Origin: Pseudomonadota bacterium
Lineage (GTDB): Bacteria; Pseudomonadota; Gammaproteobacteria; Steroidobacterales; Steroidobacteraceae
Length of the DNA stretch: 64,000 nt
NCBI GenBank assembly: GCA_019352035.1
Contig: JABBNZ010000004.1
Coordinates: 36,193 to 100,192 of the forward strand
Direction of reading: 5' to 3'
In this document: piece after piece, positions 33,644 to 43,076 of the stretch
How positions within the stretch are numbered: the stretch's first letter is position 1
Layout of the letters: every line of letters starts with the position of its first letter
The notes under the pieces: model-generated
What the model saw: only the letters and a program-made list of their open reading frames with translations
What the model was told of the DNA's origin: nothing
Databases searched by the model: none
Translations under genes and position numbers: made by a program

Positions 33644-34563
33644 CTGAGCGCATCCTTCACGGCGCGGGCGACCACCTGGCTGACGCGCACGTTCGATTCC
33701 TCGGTCACGCCGGCGATGTGGGGCGTCAGTACGAGGTTGGGCAGGTCTCGCCAGGCTTGCGCGGCGGCGGCCGTCAGCGGCTCGCTCTCGAATACATCGA
33801 GCGCCGCGCCGCCCAGCCGCTTCGAGCGCAGCGCTTCGATGACGGCGGCCTCATCGGCCACGCCGCCGCGCGCCGCATTGATCAGGATCGATCCAGGCCG
33901 CATCTGCTCGATGGCCCCCGCATCGATCAGGTGACGGGTTTGCTGCGTGAGCGGCGTGTGGAGGCTCACGACATCGCTCATCGCCAGGAGCTGGGGCAAC
34001 TCGAGGCGCTCGATGCCGCGCCAGGCCGCATTCCGCGGCTCCACGAACGGATCGTACGCGGCCACGGACATTCCCAGGGCGATTGCCTTTTGCGCCGTGA
34101 GACGCGCTATGGCGCCGAATCCGACCAGCCCGAGGCGCTTCCCGGCCAGCTCCTGCCCGATCAGCTCCATGCGGGGCCACTTGCCCGCAACGACCGCCTC
34201 GGTCGCGAACCATGCGCGGCGCAAGAGCAGCATGGCGGCGCAAATGACGTATTCCGCGACGGCCAGATCGTTCGCGCCGGTTGCGGGGTACACCCGGACA
34301 TTTCGGGCCGTGCAGGCGGCAACGTCTATGTTGTCCAAACCCACGCCGAGCCGGCCGACGACGCGCAGCCGCGGCGCCGACTCGAGCAGCGCTGCGCGCA
34401 CTTGCGTGCGGTTGCGCACCACGAGCGCACGGCAGTCGCTCAACGCGGACCCGAGCAGCTGCGGCTGATCGACGAGCTTCGGGTCATAGAGCACCTCGAA
34501 AGCGCCCAGGTGCTCGCGGATTGCCGCCTCATCCATGAATTCAGTGATCACGATGTCGGTCAT
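33640..34563 (-). CDS. slcC: D-isomer-specific 2-hydroxyacid dehydrogenase; proposed (S)-sulfolactate dehydrogenase SlcC-like
   Basis: MTDIVITEFMDEAAIREHL...RNRTQVRAALLESAPRLRVVGRLGVGLDNIDV...GKRLGLVGFGAIARLTAQKA; beside ComC- and SuyAB-like genes. Confidence 0.72.
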   Translation of the reverse strand: MTDIVITEFMDEAAIREHLGAFEVLYDPKLVDQPQLLGSALSDCRALVVRNRTQVRAALLESAPRLRVVGRLGVGLDNIDVAACTARNVRVYPATGANDLAVAEYVICAAMLLLRRAWFATEAVVAGKWPRMELIGQELAGKRLGLVGFGAIARLTAQKAIALGMSVAAYDPFVEPRNAAWRGIERLELPQLLAMSDVVSLHTPLTQQTRHLIDAGAIEQMRPGSILINAARGGVADEAAVIEALRSKRLGGAALDVFESEPLTAAAAQAWRDLPNLVLTPHIAGVTEESNVRVSQVVARAVKDALS

Positions 34564-35576
34564 CGGGTCGCCTCCGCCTGCTCCGCCAGTCCGATCAGCG
34601 TCGAGTGCAACGCCGCGGGGACATTCACGCCCTGCGCTTCGGCGCGCGCGCGGCTCGCCAGCCTCCGGTCGCCGGGAATCCTGACGCCGCTCTCGGATCC
34701 CATCGCCGCGAGCAGGTCCGACATCCGCGCGCCGAAGCCGTCGCCCGAAAGACTGTCGGCGTCCAACGCGATCAGCACCTGCCCCACGGCGGGAGGCGCT
34801 CCCCGCTCATCGAGGAACGAGCTGGCTTCCCAACCGTAGTGTCCGCCCGCGAGGGCACCGCACAGAATCTCGACGATCAGCGCCAGGGCGGCGCCCTTTG
34901 CTCCCCCGGCTCCCGTCAGTGCACCCGATAGCGCCGCAGCGGGATCGGTCGTGGGCCGGCCCGCACTGTCGATGGCCCAGTCCGCAGGAATCGTCTCGCC
35001 GGCTTTCTGGGCGGCGACGATGCGGCTGCGAGCCACCTGCGACAGCGCCATGTCGATGACCAGCGGGTCGCGGCCGGCGAGCGGCGCCGCGAAGGCGATC
35101 GGATTGGTTCCCATCATGGGCCGGATGCCGCCCGCGAACGCCATGGCGCGGGGTGTGTTGGAGCAAATGAGTCCCACACAACCCTGTTGCGCCAGACGCT
35201 CGACGGTGAGGCCCGCCGCGCCGATGTGATGCGACCGATGAATCGCGGCGGTGGCCACGCCATATTCCCGCGCCAGGCCGGGAAGAGTCTCGACCGCAAG
35301 GTCGAGCGCCGGGTAGGCGAAACCGCATGCCGCGTCGATGCGCACGGCAGCCGGCCGAATGCGCCGAAAGCTCGGAAGGGCCCGCCCGTCGACTTTGCCC
35401 GCGCGCACCTGGGCGGCATAGCTCGGGATGCGTCCGAGGCCGTGGCCGGACTGCCCGTCGATCTCGGCTGCCACCAGCGCGCGTGCGGTCGATGCGCTCT
35501 GGCCCGCGGCGGCGCCGCTGGCGGTGAGGGCGCACTGCGCGAGCTGTCGGCACTCGGCAATGCTGAGCGTCGGCAT
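34560..35576 (-). CDS. comC: Ldh family malate/L-lactate dehydrogenase-type oxidoreductase; proposed (R)-sulfolactate dehydrogenase ComC-like
   Basis: GQSGHGLGRIPSYAAQVRAGKVDG...GVATAAIHRSHHIGAAGLTVERLAQQGCVGLICSNTPRAMAFAGGIRPMMGTNPIAFAAP. Confidence 0.72.
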   Translation of the reverse strand: MPTLSIAECRQLAQCALTASGAAAGQSASTARALVAAEIDGQSGHGLGRIPSYAAQVRAGKVDGRALPSFRRIRPAAVRIDAACGFAYPALDLAVETLPGLAREYGVATAAIHRSHHIGAAGLTVERLAQQGCVGLICSNTPRAMAFAGGIRPMMGTNPIAFAAPLAGRDPLVIDMALSQVARSRIVAAQKAGETIPADWAIDSAGRPTTDPAAALSGALTGAGGAKGAALALIVEILCGALAGGHYGWEASSFLDERGAPPAVGQVLIALDADSLSGDGFGARMSDLLAAMGSESGVRIPGDRRLASRARAEAQGVNVPAALHSTLIGLAEQAEATR

Positions 35577-35588
35577 GCGCGCTGCGGA

Positions 35589-36764
35589 TCAGGCGCTGCG
35601 ATAGAGCTTGGTCATCACGAACTCGTGATGGCCCAGCGCCTCGGCGCAGGTGTAGCGCCCGTTCGCCGTCTGCACGATCGCCTCGATCAGCGCATCCCCC
35701 GCCTGAGCGATGGTCATCTCACGGCGCACGATGGCCGAGACATCCACGTCGATGTGCTCGCTCATGGTGCGCACGGTGCGCGGATTGCCGCTGATCTTGA
35801 TGACCGGCATGATCGGATTGCCGATGATGTTGCCCTGGCCGGTCGGGAAGCAGTGCACCACGTAGCCGGCCGCGGCCTGCAGCGTGCAGCACTCCGCCGC
35901 GGCGGAGGAGGTGTCCATGAAGTACAGGCCCGGTCCGCGCGCCGGCGCCTCGGCCGGCTGCAGCACGTCGATGAAGCTCACGCGCTTGCCGATCTTCTCG
36001 AGATTGCCGAGCGCCTTCTCCTCGATGGTGGTCAGGCCGCCCGCGATGTTGCCCTTGGTGGGCTGGCTGTCGGAGAGGTCGGAGGTCTTGTGGGCCTCGA
36101 TGACATCGTTCTGATACGCCGTCCAGGTGCGCATGAACTTCTCGGCGATCTCGGGGCTCGCGGCGCGGGCGGCCGCGAGGTGCTCGGCGCCGGTGAGCTC
36201 GGAGGTCTCGCCGAAGCAGCCGTACAGGCCCGCGGGGATGAGCTTGTCGTACATGTTGCCCACGGTCGGGCAGGAGGCGAGCCCGGTCGTAGTGTCGCTT
36301 TCGCCGCATTTCGCGGCCACCCACAGCTCCGCGAGCGGGAGTTCCTGTCGGACCTGACCGGTGGCGAAATGGACGAACTCCTTCGCCTTGCGCGACGCCG
36401 CGGCGACGGTCGCAATGTCGCCGTTGCCCTCGATCGAGAAGCCCGCGACGGGCTTGCCCGTCGCGGCGATGCCATCGACCACGCGCTGGGTCCACTGCGG
36501 CTCGATGCCGATGACGATGCAGGCCGCGACGTTCGGGTTGGCGCCCGTGCCGATCATCGTGCGGAAGTGCAGGTCCAGATCCTCGCCGAACTGCAGCCGG
36601 CCGTAGGCGTGGGGCAGGGCGATGGCGCCCTTGATGTGAGCGGCGACAGCCTCGCACGCCGCGTTGGAGATATCGTCGAGGGGCAGGATGGCGACGTGGT
36701 TGCGCACGCCGATGCGGCCGTTCTCGCGGCGATAACCCCAGATGGTCCGGTTCACAGTTGCCAT
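35589..36764 (-). CDS. suyB: UxaA-family large subunit; proposed (R)-sulfolactate sulfo-lyase subunit beta SuyB
   Basis: [72 protein letters not shown]...[23 protein letters not shown]. Confidence 0.82.
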   Translation of the reverse strand: MATVNRTIWGYRRENGRIGVRNHVAILPLDDISNAACEAVAAHIKGAIALPHAYGRLQFGEDLDLHFRTMIGTGANPNVAACIVIGIEPQWTQRVVDGIAATGKPVAGFSIEGNGDIATVAAASRKAKEFVHFATGQVRQELPLAELWVAAKCGESDTTTGLASCPTVGNMYDKLIPAGLYGCFGETSELTGAEHLAAARAASPEIAEKFMRTWTAYQNDVIEAHKTSDLSDSQPTKGNIAGGLTTIEEKALGNLEKIGKRVSFIDVLQPAEAPARGPGLYFMDTSSAAAECCTLQAAAGYVVHCFPTGQGNIIGNPIMPVIKISGNPRTVRTMSEHIDVDVSAIVRREMTIAQAGDALIEAIVQTANGRYTCAEALGHHEFVMTKLYRSA

Positions 36765-36768
36765 GATC

Positions 36769-37059
36769 TCACCAGCGCTTCGTCTTCAGATTGTGGGTGT
36801 GCACGTGATCGCCGCGGCGGATCGGCGCGACGACTTTGCCGATGTCCTGGCCGTACTTGATCACCGAATCGCCGACGGCAAGGTCCCGCAACGCGACCTT
36901 GTGGCCGATCGGCACGTCCTGGTTGCACACGGCGCGAATTTCACTGTTATCCTCGGTCACGACACCCAGGATGTCGGGTCCGGCGGTGAGATTCTCGACC
37001 ACGACCACGCCGACGTTGTCGCGGTGGTCATGGACGAGCAATTGAGGCTGTCTCGGCAT
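36769..37059 (-). CDS. suyA: SAF-domain small UxaA subunit; proposed sulfolactate sulfo-lyase subunit alpha SuyA
   Basis: 96 aa, [91 protein letters not shown]; 4-bp gap to suyB. Confidence 0.82.
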   Translation of the reverse strand: MPRQPQLLVHDHRDNVGVVVVENLTAGPDILGVVTEDNSEIRAVCNQDVPIGHKVALRDLAVGDSVIKYGQDIGKVVAPIRRGDHVHTHNLKTKRW

Positions 37060-37084
37060 TGCGGCGGATCCTCGGTGGCGCAGC

Positions 37085-37102
37085 TCTTATATAAGATATA
37101 AG
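37085..37102. promoter_or_regulatory. Operator-like 18-bp motif, copy 1 (suyA / IlvD-type divergent intergenic)
   Basis: TCTTATATAAGATATAAG, identical to copies at 43042 and 52157 (inverted). Confidence 0.8.
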
Positions 37103-37112
37103 ATATCGGAAT

Positions 37113-38846
37113 ATGGCAGACAGCACAAGGCTTCCGCTGCGCAGTGCCCGCTGGTTCGAGCGCAACGACATGCGCGGCTTCGCCCACCGCCAGCGGATGC
37201 AGCAGATGGGGCTGCGCCGCGAGGAATTCCTCGGCCGTCCGGTCATCGCGATCATCAATACGTGGAGCGACATGAGTCCGTGCCACGCGCACCTGCGTGA
37301 GCGCGCCGAGGCGGTGAAGCGCGGTGTCCTGCTCGCCGGCGGCTACCCCGCGGAGCTGCCGGCGCTCTCGGTAGGGGAGGTCATGGTCAAGCCCTCGACC
37401 ATGCTCTACCGGAACTTCCTCGCCATGGAGACCGAGGAGCTCCTGCGCTCGCATCCGGTGGATGGGGCGGTGCTGCTCGGGGGGTGCGACAAATCGATTC
37501 CCGGCATGCTCATGGGCGCGGCCAGCATGGACCTGCCGGCCATCATCTGCCCGGCCGGGCCGATGTCGAACGGACAGTGGCGCGGCGTGCGTACCGGTGC
37601 AGGGACGCACACGAAGAAGTACTGGGACGAGCTGCGGGCGGGAAACATCACCGCCGATGATTGGATCGAGCTCGAGTCGCGCATGACGCGCTCCATCGGC
37701 ACCTGCAACACCATGGGCACCGCATCGACCCTGAGCGCGATCGCGGAGGCGCTCGGCATGACCTTGGGCGGCGCCTCCTCGATCCCGGCGGCCGATTCCG
37801 GGCACGTGCGCATGGCGTCCGCATGCGGCGCGCGCATCGTGGCCATGGTCCGCGAGGATCTGCGGCCTTCGCGCATTCTGTCAGCGGCGGCATTCAGGAA
37901 CGCCGCCGCGGTGTACATGGCGCTCGGCGGCTCGACCAACGCGGCCATCCATCTCATCGCGATGGCGGGGCGGGCCGGCGTCGAGATGTCGCTGGATGAC
38001 CTTGCCGCAATCGCGCGCGAGATTCCGGTCTGCGCCAATCTCTTTCCCTCGGGCGATCGGCTCATGGAGGACTTCTTCTTCGCCGGGGGCCTGCCGGCGC
38101 TCCTCGCCAAGATCGCGGCCCGGCTCGATCTCGGCTGCCTCACCGTGGAAGGCCGCTCGCTCGGTGCCGTCATCGCCGGCGCGCAGTGTCACGACGACAC
38201 GATCATCCGTGGCCTGGACGATCCTGTCGTGCCGTTAAGCCGCGGCCGCACGCTCGATGTGCTGCGCGGCAATCTCTGTCCCGACGGCGCGGTCCTCAAA
38301 TCGAGCGCCGCCGATCCGCGGCTGATGCGCCACGAGGGCGCCGCGCTGGTATTCGATTCGCACGCCGAGCTCTCGGCGCGCATCGACGACCCGGCACTGC
38401 CCGTGGACGAGAGCACCGTCCTGGTGTTGCGCAACGCCGGGCCCGTCGGCGCGCCGGGGATGCCCGAATGGGGCAATCTGCCGATTCCGCGCAAGCTGCT
38501 CGCGCGCGGCGTGCGCGACATGGTCAGGCTTTGCGACGGCCGCATGAGCGGCACCCACTATGGCTGCTGCATCGTCCACGCCGCTCCGGAGTCGGCGATC
38601 GGCGGTCCGCTCGCGCTCTTGAAGACCGGCGACCGTGTCCGGCTGGACGTGCCCGCCGGCCGCCTGGACATGTTGGTGTCCGAGGAGGAGATCGCTGCCC
38701 GCCGCAGCGCCTGGCGCCCGCCGGCGCGGGAATACCTGCGCTCGTACGCGGCGCTGTACCAGGCGCACGTCACGCAGGCGCCGCAGGGCTGTGATTTCGA
38801 CTTCCTCACCGGACGCGCTCCCACCCCGGAGCCGCCGATTTTCTGA
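37113..38846 (+). CDS. IlvD/Edd family dehydratase; proposed sulfogluconate dehydratase
   Basis: FLGRPVIAIINTWSDMSPCHAHLRERAEAVKRGVLLAGGYPAELPALSVGEVMVKPSTMLYRNFLAMETEELLRSHPVDGAVLLGGCDKSIPGMLMGA; CRMSGTHYG-type C-terminus. Confidence 0.93.
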   Translation: MADSTRLPLRSARWFERNDMRGFAHRQRMQQMGLRREEFLGRPVIAIINTWSDMSPCHAHLRERAEAVKRGVLLAGGYPAELPALSVGEVMVKPSTMLYRNFLAMETEELLRSHPVDGAVLLGGCDKSIPGMLMGAASMDLPAIICPAGPMSNGQWRGVRTGAGTHTKKYWDELRAGNITADDWIELESRMTRSIGTCNTMGTASTLSAIAEALGMTLGGASSIPAADSGHVRMASACGARIVAMVREDLRPSRILSAAAFRNAAAVYMALGGSTNAAIHLIAMAGRAGVEMSLDDLAAIAREIPVCANLFPSGDRLMEDFFFAGGLPALLAKIAARLDLGCLTVEGRSLGAVIAGAQCHDDTIIRGLDDPVVPLSRGRTLDVLRGNLCPDGAVLKSSAADPRLMRHEGAALVFDSHAELSARIDDPALPVDESTVLVLRNAGPVGAPGMPEWGNLPIPRKLLARGVRDMVRLCDGRMSGTHYGCCIVHAAPESAIGGPLALLKTGDRVRLDVPAGRLDMLVSEEEIAARRSAWRPPAREYLRSYAALYQAHVTQAPQGCDFDFLTGRAPTPEPPIF

Positions 38847-38863
38847 CACGGGACCCTGACGCC

Positions 38864-39661
38864 ATGACAGTGAATGCCTTCAAAGCGGCCGTGCTCGATG
38901 CCCGTGTCCGCCCCGCGATCGGCTCCTGGCTGATGTCCGCCTCGGCCGCCGTGGCGGAAGCCATGGGGCATTGCGGATTCGACTTCCTGGTCATCGACAT
39001 GGAGCACAGTCCGCTGCACATCGCCAACACGATCGACCTGCTGCGAGCGCTCGCAGGCACGCGGGCAACGCCGCTGGTGCGCCTCGCGGGCAATGATCAG
39101 GTCACGGTGAAGCAGGTGCTCGATGCGGGCGCCACGAGCCTGATGTTTCCATTCATTCAGACGGCCGAGCAGGCACGGGCGGCCGTGTCGTACACGCGCT
39201 ATCCGCCCGCGGGCGTGCGCGGTGTGGCCGCCATGCATCGCGCCTCGCGATACGGGCACGCTCCCGATTACCTGCGGACGGCGAACGAACGGATCGCCGT
39301 CGTGATTCAGTTGGAGACGCCCGAGGCGATAGAGCGGCTGGAGGAGATTGCGGCGGTGCCCGGGGTCGACTCCCTCTTCGTGGGCCCGGGCGACCTGGCG
39401 GCGGCTCTGGGGCACATCGGCGATCTCGGACACGATGAGGTTCAGAAGCTGATCGCGCAAGCGGCCGCCCGCGCGCGCGCGGCAGGCAAACCCATAGGCA
39501 TCGTCGGCGGCAATCCGCAGATGGTGCGGCGGTTCCTCGAGTACGGCTACACCTGGAGCGCTGTCAGCTCGGATCTGGCGATGCTCACCGGCAGGGCCGC
39601 CGAGTGGCTGCAGACTTTGAGTGAGCGCGCCGGCGCGCCCGCGGGCTCCGCTCCTTATTGA
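38864..39661 (+). CDS. HpcH/HpaI aldolase family protein; proposed 2-keto-3,6-dideoxy-6-sulfogluconate aldolase
   Basis: IGSWLMSASAAVAEAMGHCGFDFLVIDMEHSPLHIANTIDLLRAL...VGPGDLAAALGHIGD. Confidence 0.9.
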   Translation: MTVNAFKAAVLDARVRPAIGSWLMSASAAVAEAMGHCGFDFLVIDMEHSPLHIANTIDLLRALAGTRATPLVRLAGNDQVTVKQVLDAGATSLMFPFIQTAEQARAAVSYTRYPPAGVRGVAAMHRASRYGHAPDYLRTANERIAVVIQLETPEAIERLEEIAAVPGVDSLFVGPGDLAAALGHIGDLGHDEVQKLIAQAAARARAAGKPIGIVGGNPQMVRRFLEYGYTWSAVSSDLAMLTGRAAEWLQTLSERAGAPAGSAPY

Positions 39662-39664
39662 GGG

Positions 39665-40567
39665 ATGACCCCGGCAGGACTCATCGCGCTCACCGCCGGC
39701 GCCTCGAGCGCGGTGATCGATCCACGTCTGGGCGGCGCATTGCTCGACTTGAGCCATGCCGGGGAGCCTGTCCTGCGACGCGCCTCGGAGGAGGCGCTGC
39801 GGACGCTGGGCGTACGTGCGGCCGCTTGCTATCCGCTATTGCCCTACGCCAATCGCATCGCCGACGGCCAGCTGCCTGCGGCCGGACGCACCTTCACGCT
39901 GCGGGCCAATTTCCCACCCGAGCCGCATGCGGTGCACGGACTCGGTTGGCAGCGTCCCTGGGAGGTCGTGCGCGCGGAGGCGTCCATGGCAGAGTTGATC
40001 CTGCAATACGAGGCTGACACGCCTGCGGACTGGCCGTTCGCGTTCGAGGCGCGGCAGTCCTTCGAGCTCGATGCGAGCGGACTCGCGATCGCGCTGTCGC
40101 TGACCAACCGGGACGTCTCGGCATGGCCGGCGGGCCTTGGCCTGCACCCCAACTTCCCGCTGCGCACGGGGGCGACTCTGCAGTTCGAGGCCGCTGGTGC
40201 TTGGTCCAACGGACCCGATCACCTACCCGCGGATCCAGTCTGCGGTGCCGTCTGGGATTTCACCAACGCCCGGCCCGTCGCGGCACTCGCGCTCGATCAC
40301 GACTTTCACGGCTGGCGCGGTCAGGCTCGCATCGGTACCGGCACCGGCTTCGGCTCCGCCGGCGCGATCCGCGTCTCGGCCAGTGAGGTGTTCTCGGTGC
40401 TGAGGGTGTTCACTGCGGCGGGAAGAGGATTCTTCGCGGTGGAGCCGATGACCCACATCACGGATGCCGTGCATCGCCCGGCGATCGCAGGGTCGGGGTA
40501 TCGGGTGCTGCAGCCCGGTGAGACGCTCACCGGCACCGTCGCGATCATGCTGGAGGAGGCCGAGTGA
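39665..40567 (+). CDS. Aldose 1-epimerase family protein; proposed sulfoquinovose mutarotase
   Basis: VLRRASEEALRTLGVRAAACYPLLPYANRIADGQLPAAGRTFTLRANFPPEPHAVHGLGWQRPWEV; LGLHPNFPL; DHDFHGWRG. Confidence 0.9.
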   Translation: MTPAGLIALTAGASSAVIDPRLGGALLDLSHAGEPVLRRASEEALRTLGVRAAACYPLLPYANRIADGQLPAAGRTFTLRANFPPEPHAVHGLGWQRPWEVVRAEASMAELILQYEADTPADWPFAFEARQSFELDASGLAIALSLTNRDVSAWPAGLGLHPNFPLRTGATLQFEAAGAWSNGPDHLPADPVCGAVWDFTNARPVAALALDHDFHGWRGQARIGTGTGFGSAGAIRVSASEVFSVLRVFTAAGRGFFAVEPMTHITDAVHRPAIAGSGYRVLQPGETLTGTVAIMLEEAE

Positions 40568-41433
40568 GCCGCTTCGAGCTCATCCATCCCGCCGCATGCC
40601 GGCTCGGCGAGTGTCCGGTGTGGCTTGCCGATGTCGGGCAACTGCTGTTCGTGGACGTGACCGGCCGGCGCCTGCACCGCTTCGCGCCCGCCTCGGGCAC
40701 CCTCACGACCGCCGCCACCGAGGAAGATATCGGATTCGTGGCACCGGCGCGCTCCGGCGGCCTCATTGCCGGTCTGCGCAGCGGCGTATGGCTGCTCGAA
40801 GATGACGGGCGCAAACGGCGCCTGCTGGCGCGAAACCCGGGCGATGCGCGCACCCTGCGCTTCAACGATGGCGGCATCGACCCGCGCGGGCGGCTGCTGA
40901 TCGGGACCATCGACGAGACGAAGCGCGAGGGGCGTGCCGGGCTGTACCGGCTCGACGCCGACGGACTGGCCGAGGTCGCTTCCGGCCTCATGACCTCCAA
41001 CGGCGTCGCGTTCTCTCCGGACGGCCGCAGGCTCTATCACTCCGACACGCCGAGGTTCGTCATCTACGAGCGCGATTACCGTCCCGACACCGGTGAGGTC
41101 GGGGAGCGGCGCATCTTTGCCCGCCTCGATCCGCAGGCTGCGGACCGCGGCCGGCCGGACGGCGCGGCAGTCGATCGTGCCGGGGACTACTGGTCCGCGC
41201 TCTACGAGGGCTCGCGTGTCAATCGTTATGATGCCAGCGGCAGCCTGGTCGCCGAATATCCGCTGCCGGTGCGCTCTCCGACCATGCCGGCCTTCGGCGA
41301 TGCGGACCTGAAGACCCTCTATGTCACCACCGCGCAGGCCGCCGACGGGTCCGGGGGCGGACTGTATGCGCTGCGTGTGGAGATACCCGGCCTCGCTCAC
41401 CAGCCGTTCGACGACGGGGGCTTTCAATCATGA
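40564..41433 (+). CDS. SMP-30/gluconolactonase family; proposed sulfogluconolactonase
   Basis: CRLGECPVWLADVGQLLFVDVTGRRLHRF...RFNDGGIDPRGRLLIGTIDE...MTSNGVAFSPDGRRLYHSDT. Confidence 0.93.
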   Translation: MSRFELIHPAACRLGECPVWLADVGQLLFVDVTGRRLHRFAPASGTLTTAATEEDIGFVAPARSGGLIAGLRSGVWLLEDDGRKRRLLARNPGDARTLRFNDGGIDPRGRLLIGTIDETKREGRAGLYRLDADGLAEVASGLMTSNGVAFSPDGRRLYHSDTPRFVIYERDYRPDTGEVGERRIFARLDPQAADRGRPDGAAVDRAGDYWSALYEGSRVNRYDASGSLVAEYPLPVRSPTMPAFGDADLKTLYVTTAQAADGSGGGLYALRVEIPGLAHQPFDDGGFQS

Positions 41434-42197
41434 CCGCCGACGCCTATTCCAGCGTGCGCTATCACTCATTGCGCGGACGCTCCGTGCTCATCACCGGCGG
41501 CGCCTCGGGCATCGGCGCCGAGCTGGTCCGCGCCTTTGCCGCGCAGGAGGCGCGCGTCGTCTTCCTCGATGTCGATCGGGAGCATGGTGAGCCGCACGCG
41601 CAGGCCACCGGCAGCCGCTTCCTGCCGTGCGACCTGCTCGATATCGATGCGCTGCGCGCGGTGGTCGCCCAGGTCGAAGCCGAGCAGGGCGGCATCGACG
41701 TGCTGGTGAACAACGCCGGACGTGACGACCGTCAGCCCCTGGCGGCGATCGAGCCGGCCGACTGGCGCCGCATGCTGGCCCTCAACGTCGATCATCAATT
41801 CTTCGCCGCGCAGGCGGTGGCCGCCGGCATGAGCCGGCGCGGGCACGGCTCGATCGTCATGCTGGGCTCGGTGTCCTGGATGCGCGGACGCCCAGGGATG
41901 GCCGGGTATACGACCTCGAAGGCGGCCATCAATGGGCTGACCCGGACGCTGGCGCGCGAGTTGGGTCCAGCCGGTATCCGGGTCAACTGCATCGTGCCCG
42001 GCGCCATTCTGACCGAGCGTCAGCGCGCCTTGTGGCTGACGCCGCAGCTCGATGCGGAATTCATCAATCTGCAGGCGCTGAAATTCCGGCTCACGCCCGA
42101 GCACGTGGCGCGCATGGCGCTGTATCTGGGCTCGGACGAGAGTGCCGGCTGCACCGGCGCGAATTTCATGGTCGACGCCGGCCTGACCCAGAACTGA
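41430..42197 (+). CDS. SDR family oxidoreductase; proposed sulfoquinovose dehydrogenase
   Basis: SVLITGGASGIGAELVRAFAAQEARVVFLDVD...IDVLVNNAGRDDRQPL...GYTTSKAAINGLTRTLARELGPAGIRVNCIVPG. Confidence 0.93.
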   Translation: MTADAYSSVRYHSLRGRSVLITGGASGIGAELVRAFAAQEARVVFLDVDREHGEPHAQATGSRFLPCDLLDIDALRAVVAQVEAEQGGIDVLVNNAGRDDRQPLAAIEPADWRRMLALNVDHQFFAAQAVAAGMSRRGHGSIVMLGSVSWMRGRPGMAGYTTSKAAINGLTRTLARELGPAGIRVNCIVPGAILTERQRALWLTPQLDAEFINLQALKFRLTPEHVARMALYLGSDESAGCTGANFMVDAGLTQN

Positions 42198-42201
42198 TCG
42201 C

Positions 42202-42921
42202 TCAGGTGAGGGTGATGGCGTACACGAGGTTGTCGGAGCGCACGCGGCTCAAGCGCCATTCGACCTTGCGCTCGGGCAGGCACACGGCGAGACGGTCGAT
42301 CACGAGGACGGGAGAGCCGATGTCGACCCCGATCTGCCGATGATCGTCGGCGGTGGCGAGCTGGGCGCTCAGCTCCTCGTGCGTGGTCACGATCGTGACG
42401 CCGAATTTCGCTTGATAGAGCGAGTACAGGCTGTTCGGCAGCTCGGTGATCTTCTCGATGCCTGCGAACAGATCCGCCGCCAGCACGATGAGCTCGCGGA
42501 TCGCCGGGACCCCATCGAGGAGGCGCACGCGGGAGATCTCGACGACGCGCGCCTCGCGCGCGAGCTCGAGCCGCTCGCGCTCCGGCGCGCGCGCGGCCCG
42601 CACGCGGACATTTTCGCTCCCGAGCGTGGGGCTGAGGCGTTTGCCGCCGGGGCGGGCCATCCGGAAGAAGCGGAACTGAGCGCGCTCCTGTGTGTTCTCC
42701 GCGATGAAGGTGCCCTTGCCCTGATGACGCACGAGAACCTTCTCCGCGGTGAGGGCATCCAACACCTTGCGGATGGTCCCCTGGCTGACCCCGAGCTCCC
42801 TGGCGAGATTCTGCTCGCTCGGCAGCGCTTCGCCGGGACGCCATTCGCCCTGGACCACGCGACGCACGACGATTTCGTAGACCTGGCGGTACAGGGGGCG
42901 AAATCCGGGGGTCTCGTTCAC
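42202..42921 (-). CDS. GntR family (HutC/UTRA-type) transcriptional regulator, likely cluster regulator
   Basis: PLYRQVYEIVVRRVVQGEWRPGEALPSEQNLARELGVSQGTIRKVLDALTAEKVLVRHQGKGTFIAE plus UTRA-like C-terminal domain. Confidence 0.95.
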   Translation of the reverse strand: MNETPGFRPLYRQVYEIVVRRVVQGEWRPGEALPSEQNLARELGVSQGTIRKVLDALTAEKVLVRHQGKGTFIAENTQERAQFRFFRMARPGGKRLSPTLGSENVRVRAARAPERERLELAREARVVEISRVRLLDGVPAIRELIVLAADLFAGIEKITELPNSLYSLYQAKFGVTIVTTHEELSAQLATADDHRQIGVDIGSPVLVIDRLAVCLPERKVEWRLSRVRSDNLVYAITLT

Positions 42922-43041
42922 GATGGTTCCTGGCGATGGGGCGGCCGTACGCCCGAAGGCGCTGGGAACGCTACTTTAACTGGTTCGTGTCAGTACGCGC
43001 GGAACATCCCTTTCAAGGTCGGTATTGTGAAGTCTATCAAC

Positions 43042-43059
43042 TCTTATATAAGATATAAG
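43042..43059. promoter_or_regulatory. Operator-like 18-bp motif, copy 2 (gntR / sulfoquinovosidase intergenic)
   Basis: TCTTATATAAGATATAAG, about 18 bp upstream of ATG 43077. Confidence 0.8.
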
Positions 43060-43076
43060 TCTACTCCGGGCCCGAC

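Noticed and set aside
35187-36860. 557-aa plus-strand ORF opposite the ComC/SuyB-like genes
   Set aside because: Shadow ORF with low-complexity composition; conserved enzymes lie on the minus strand.
37113-42197. Ordinary (non-sulfonated) sugar-acid ED cluster for fucose, galactose or rhamnose
   Set aside because: The enzyme families alone would fit, but the KERW sulfoquinovosidase, SuyAB-like pair and shared operator favour sulfoquinovose; it remains the main alternative.
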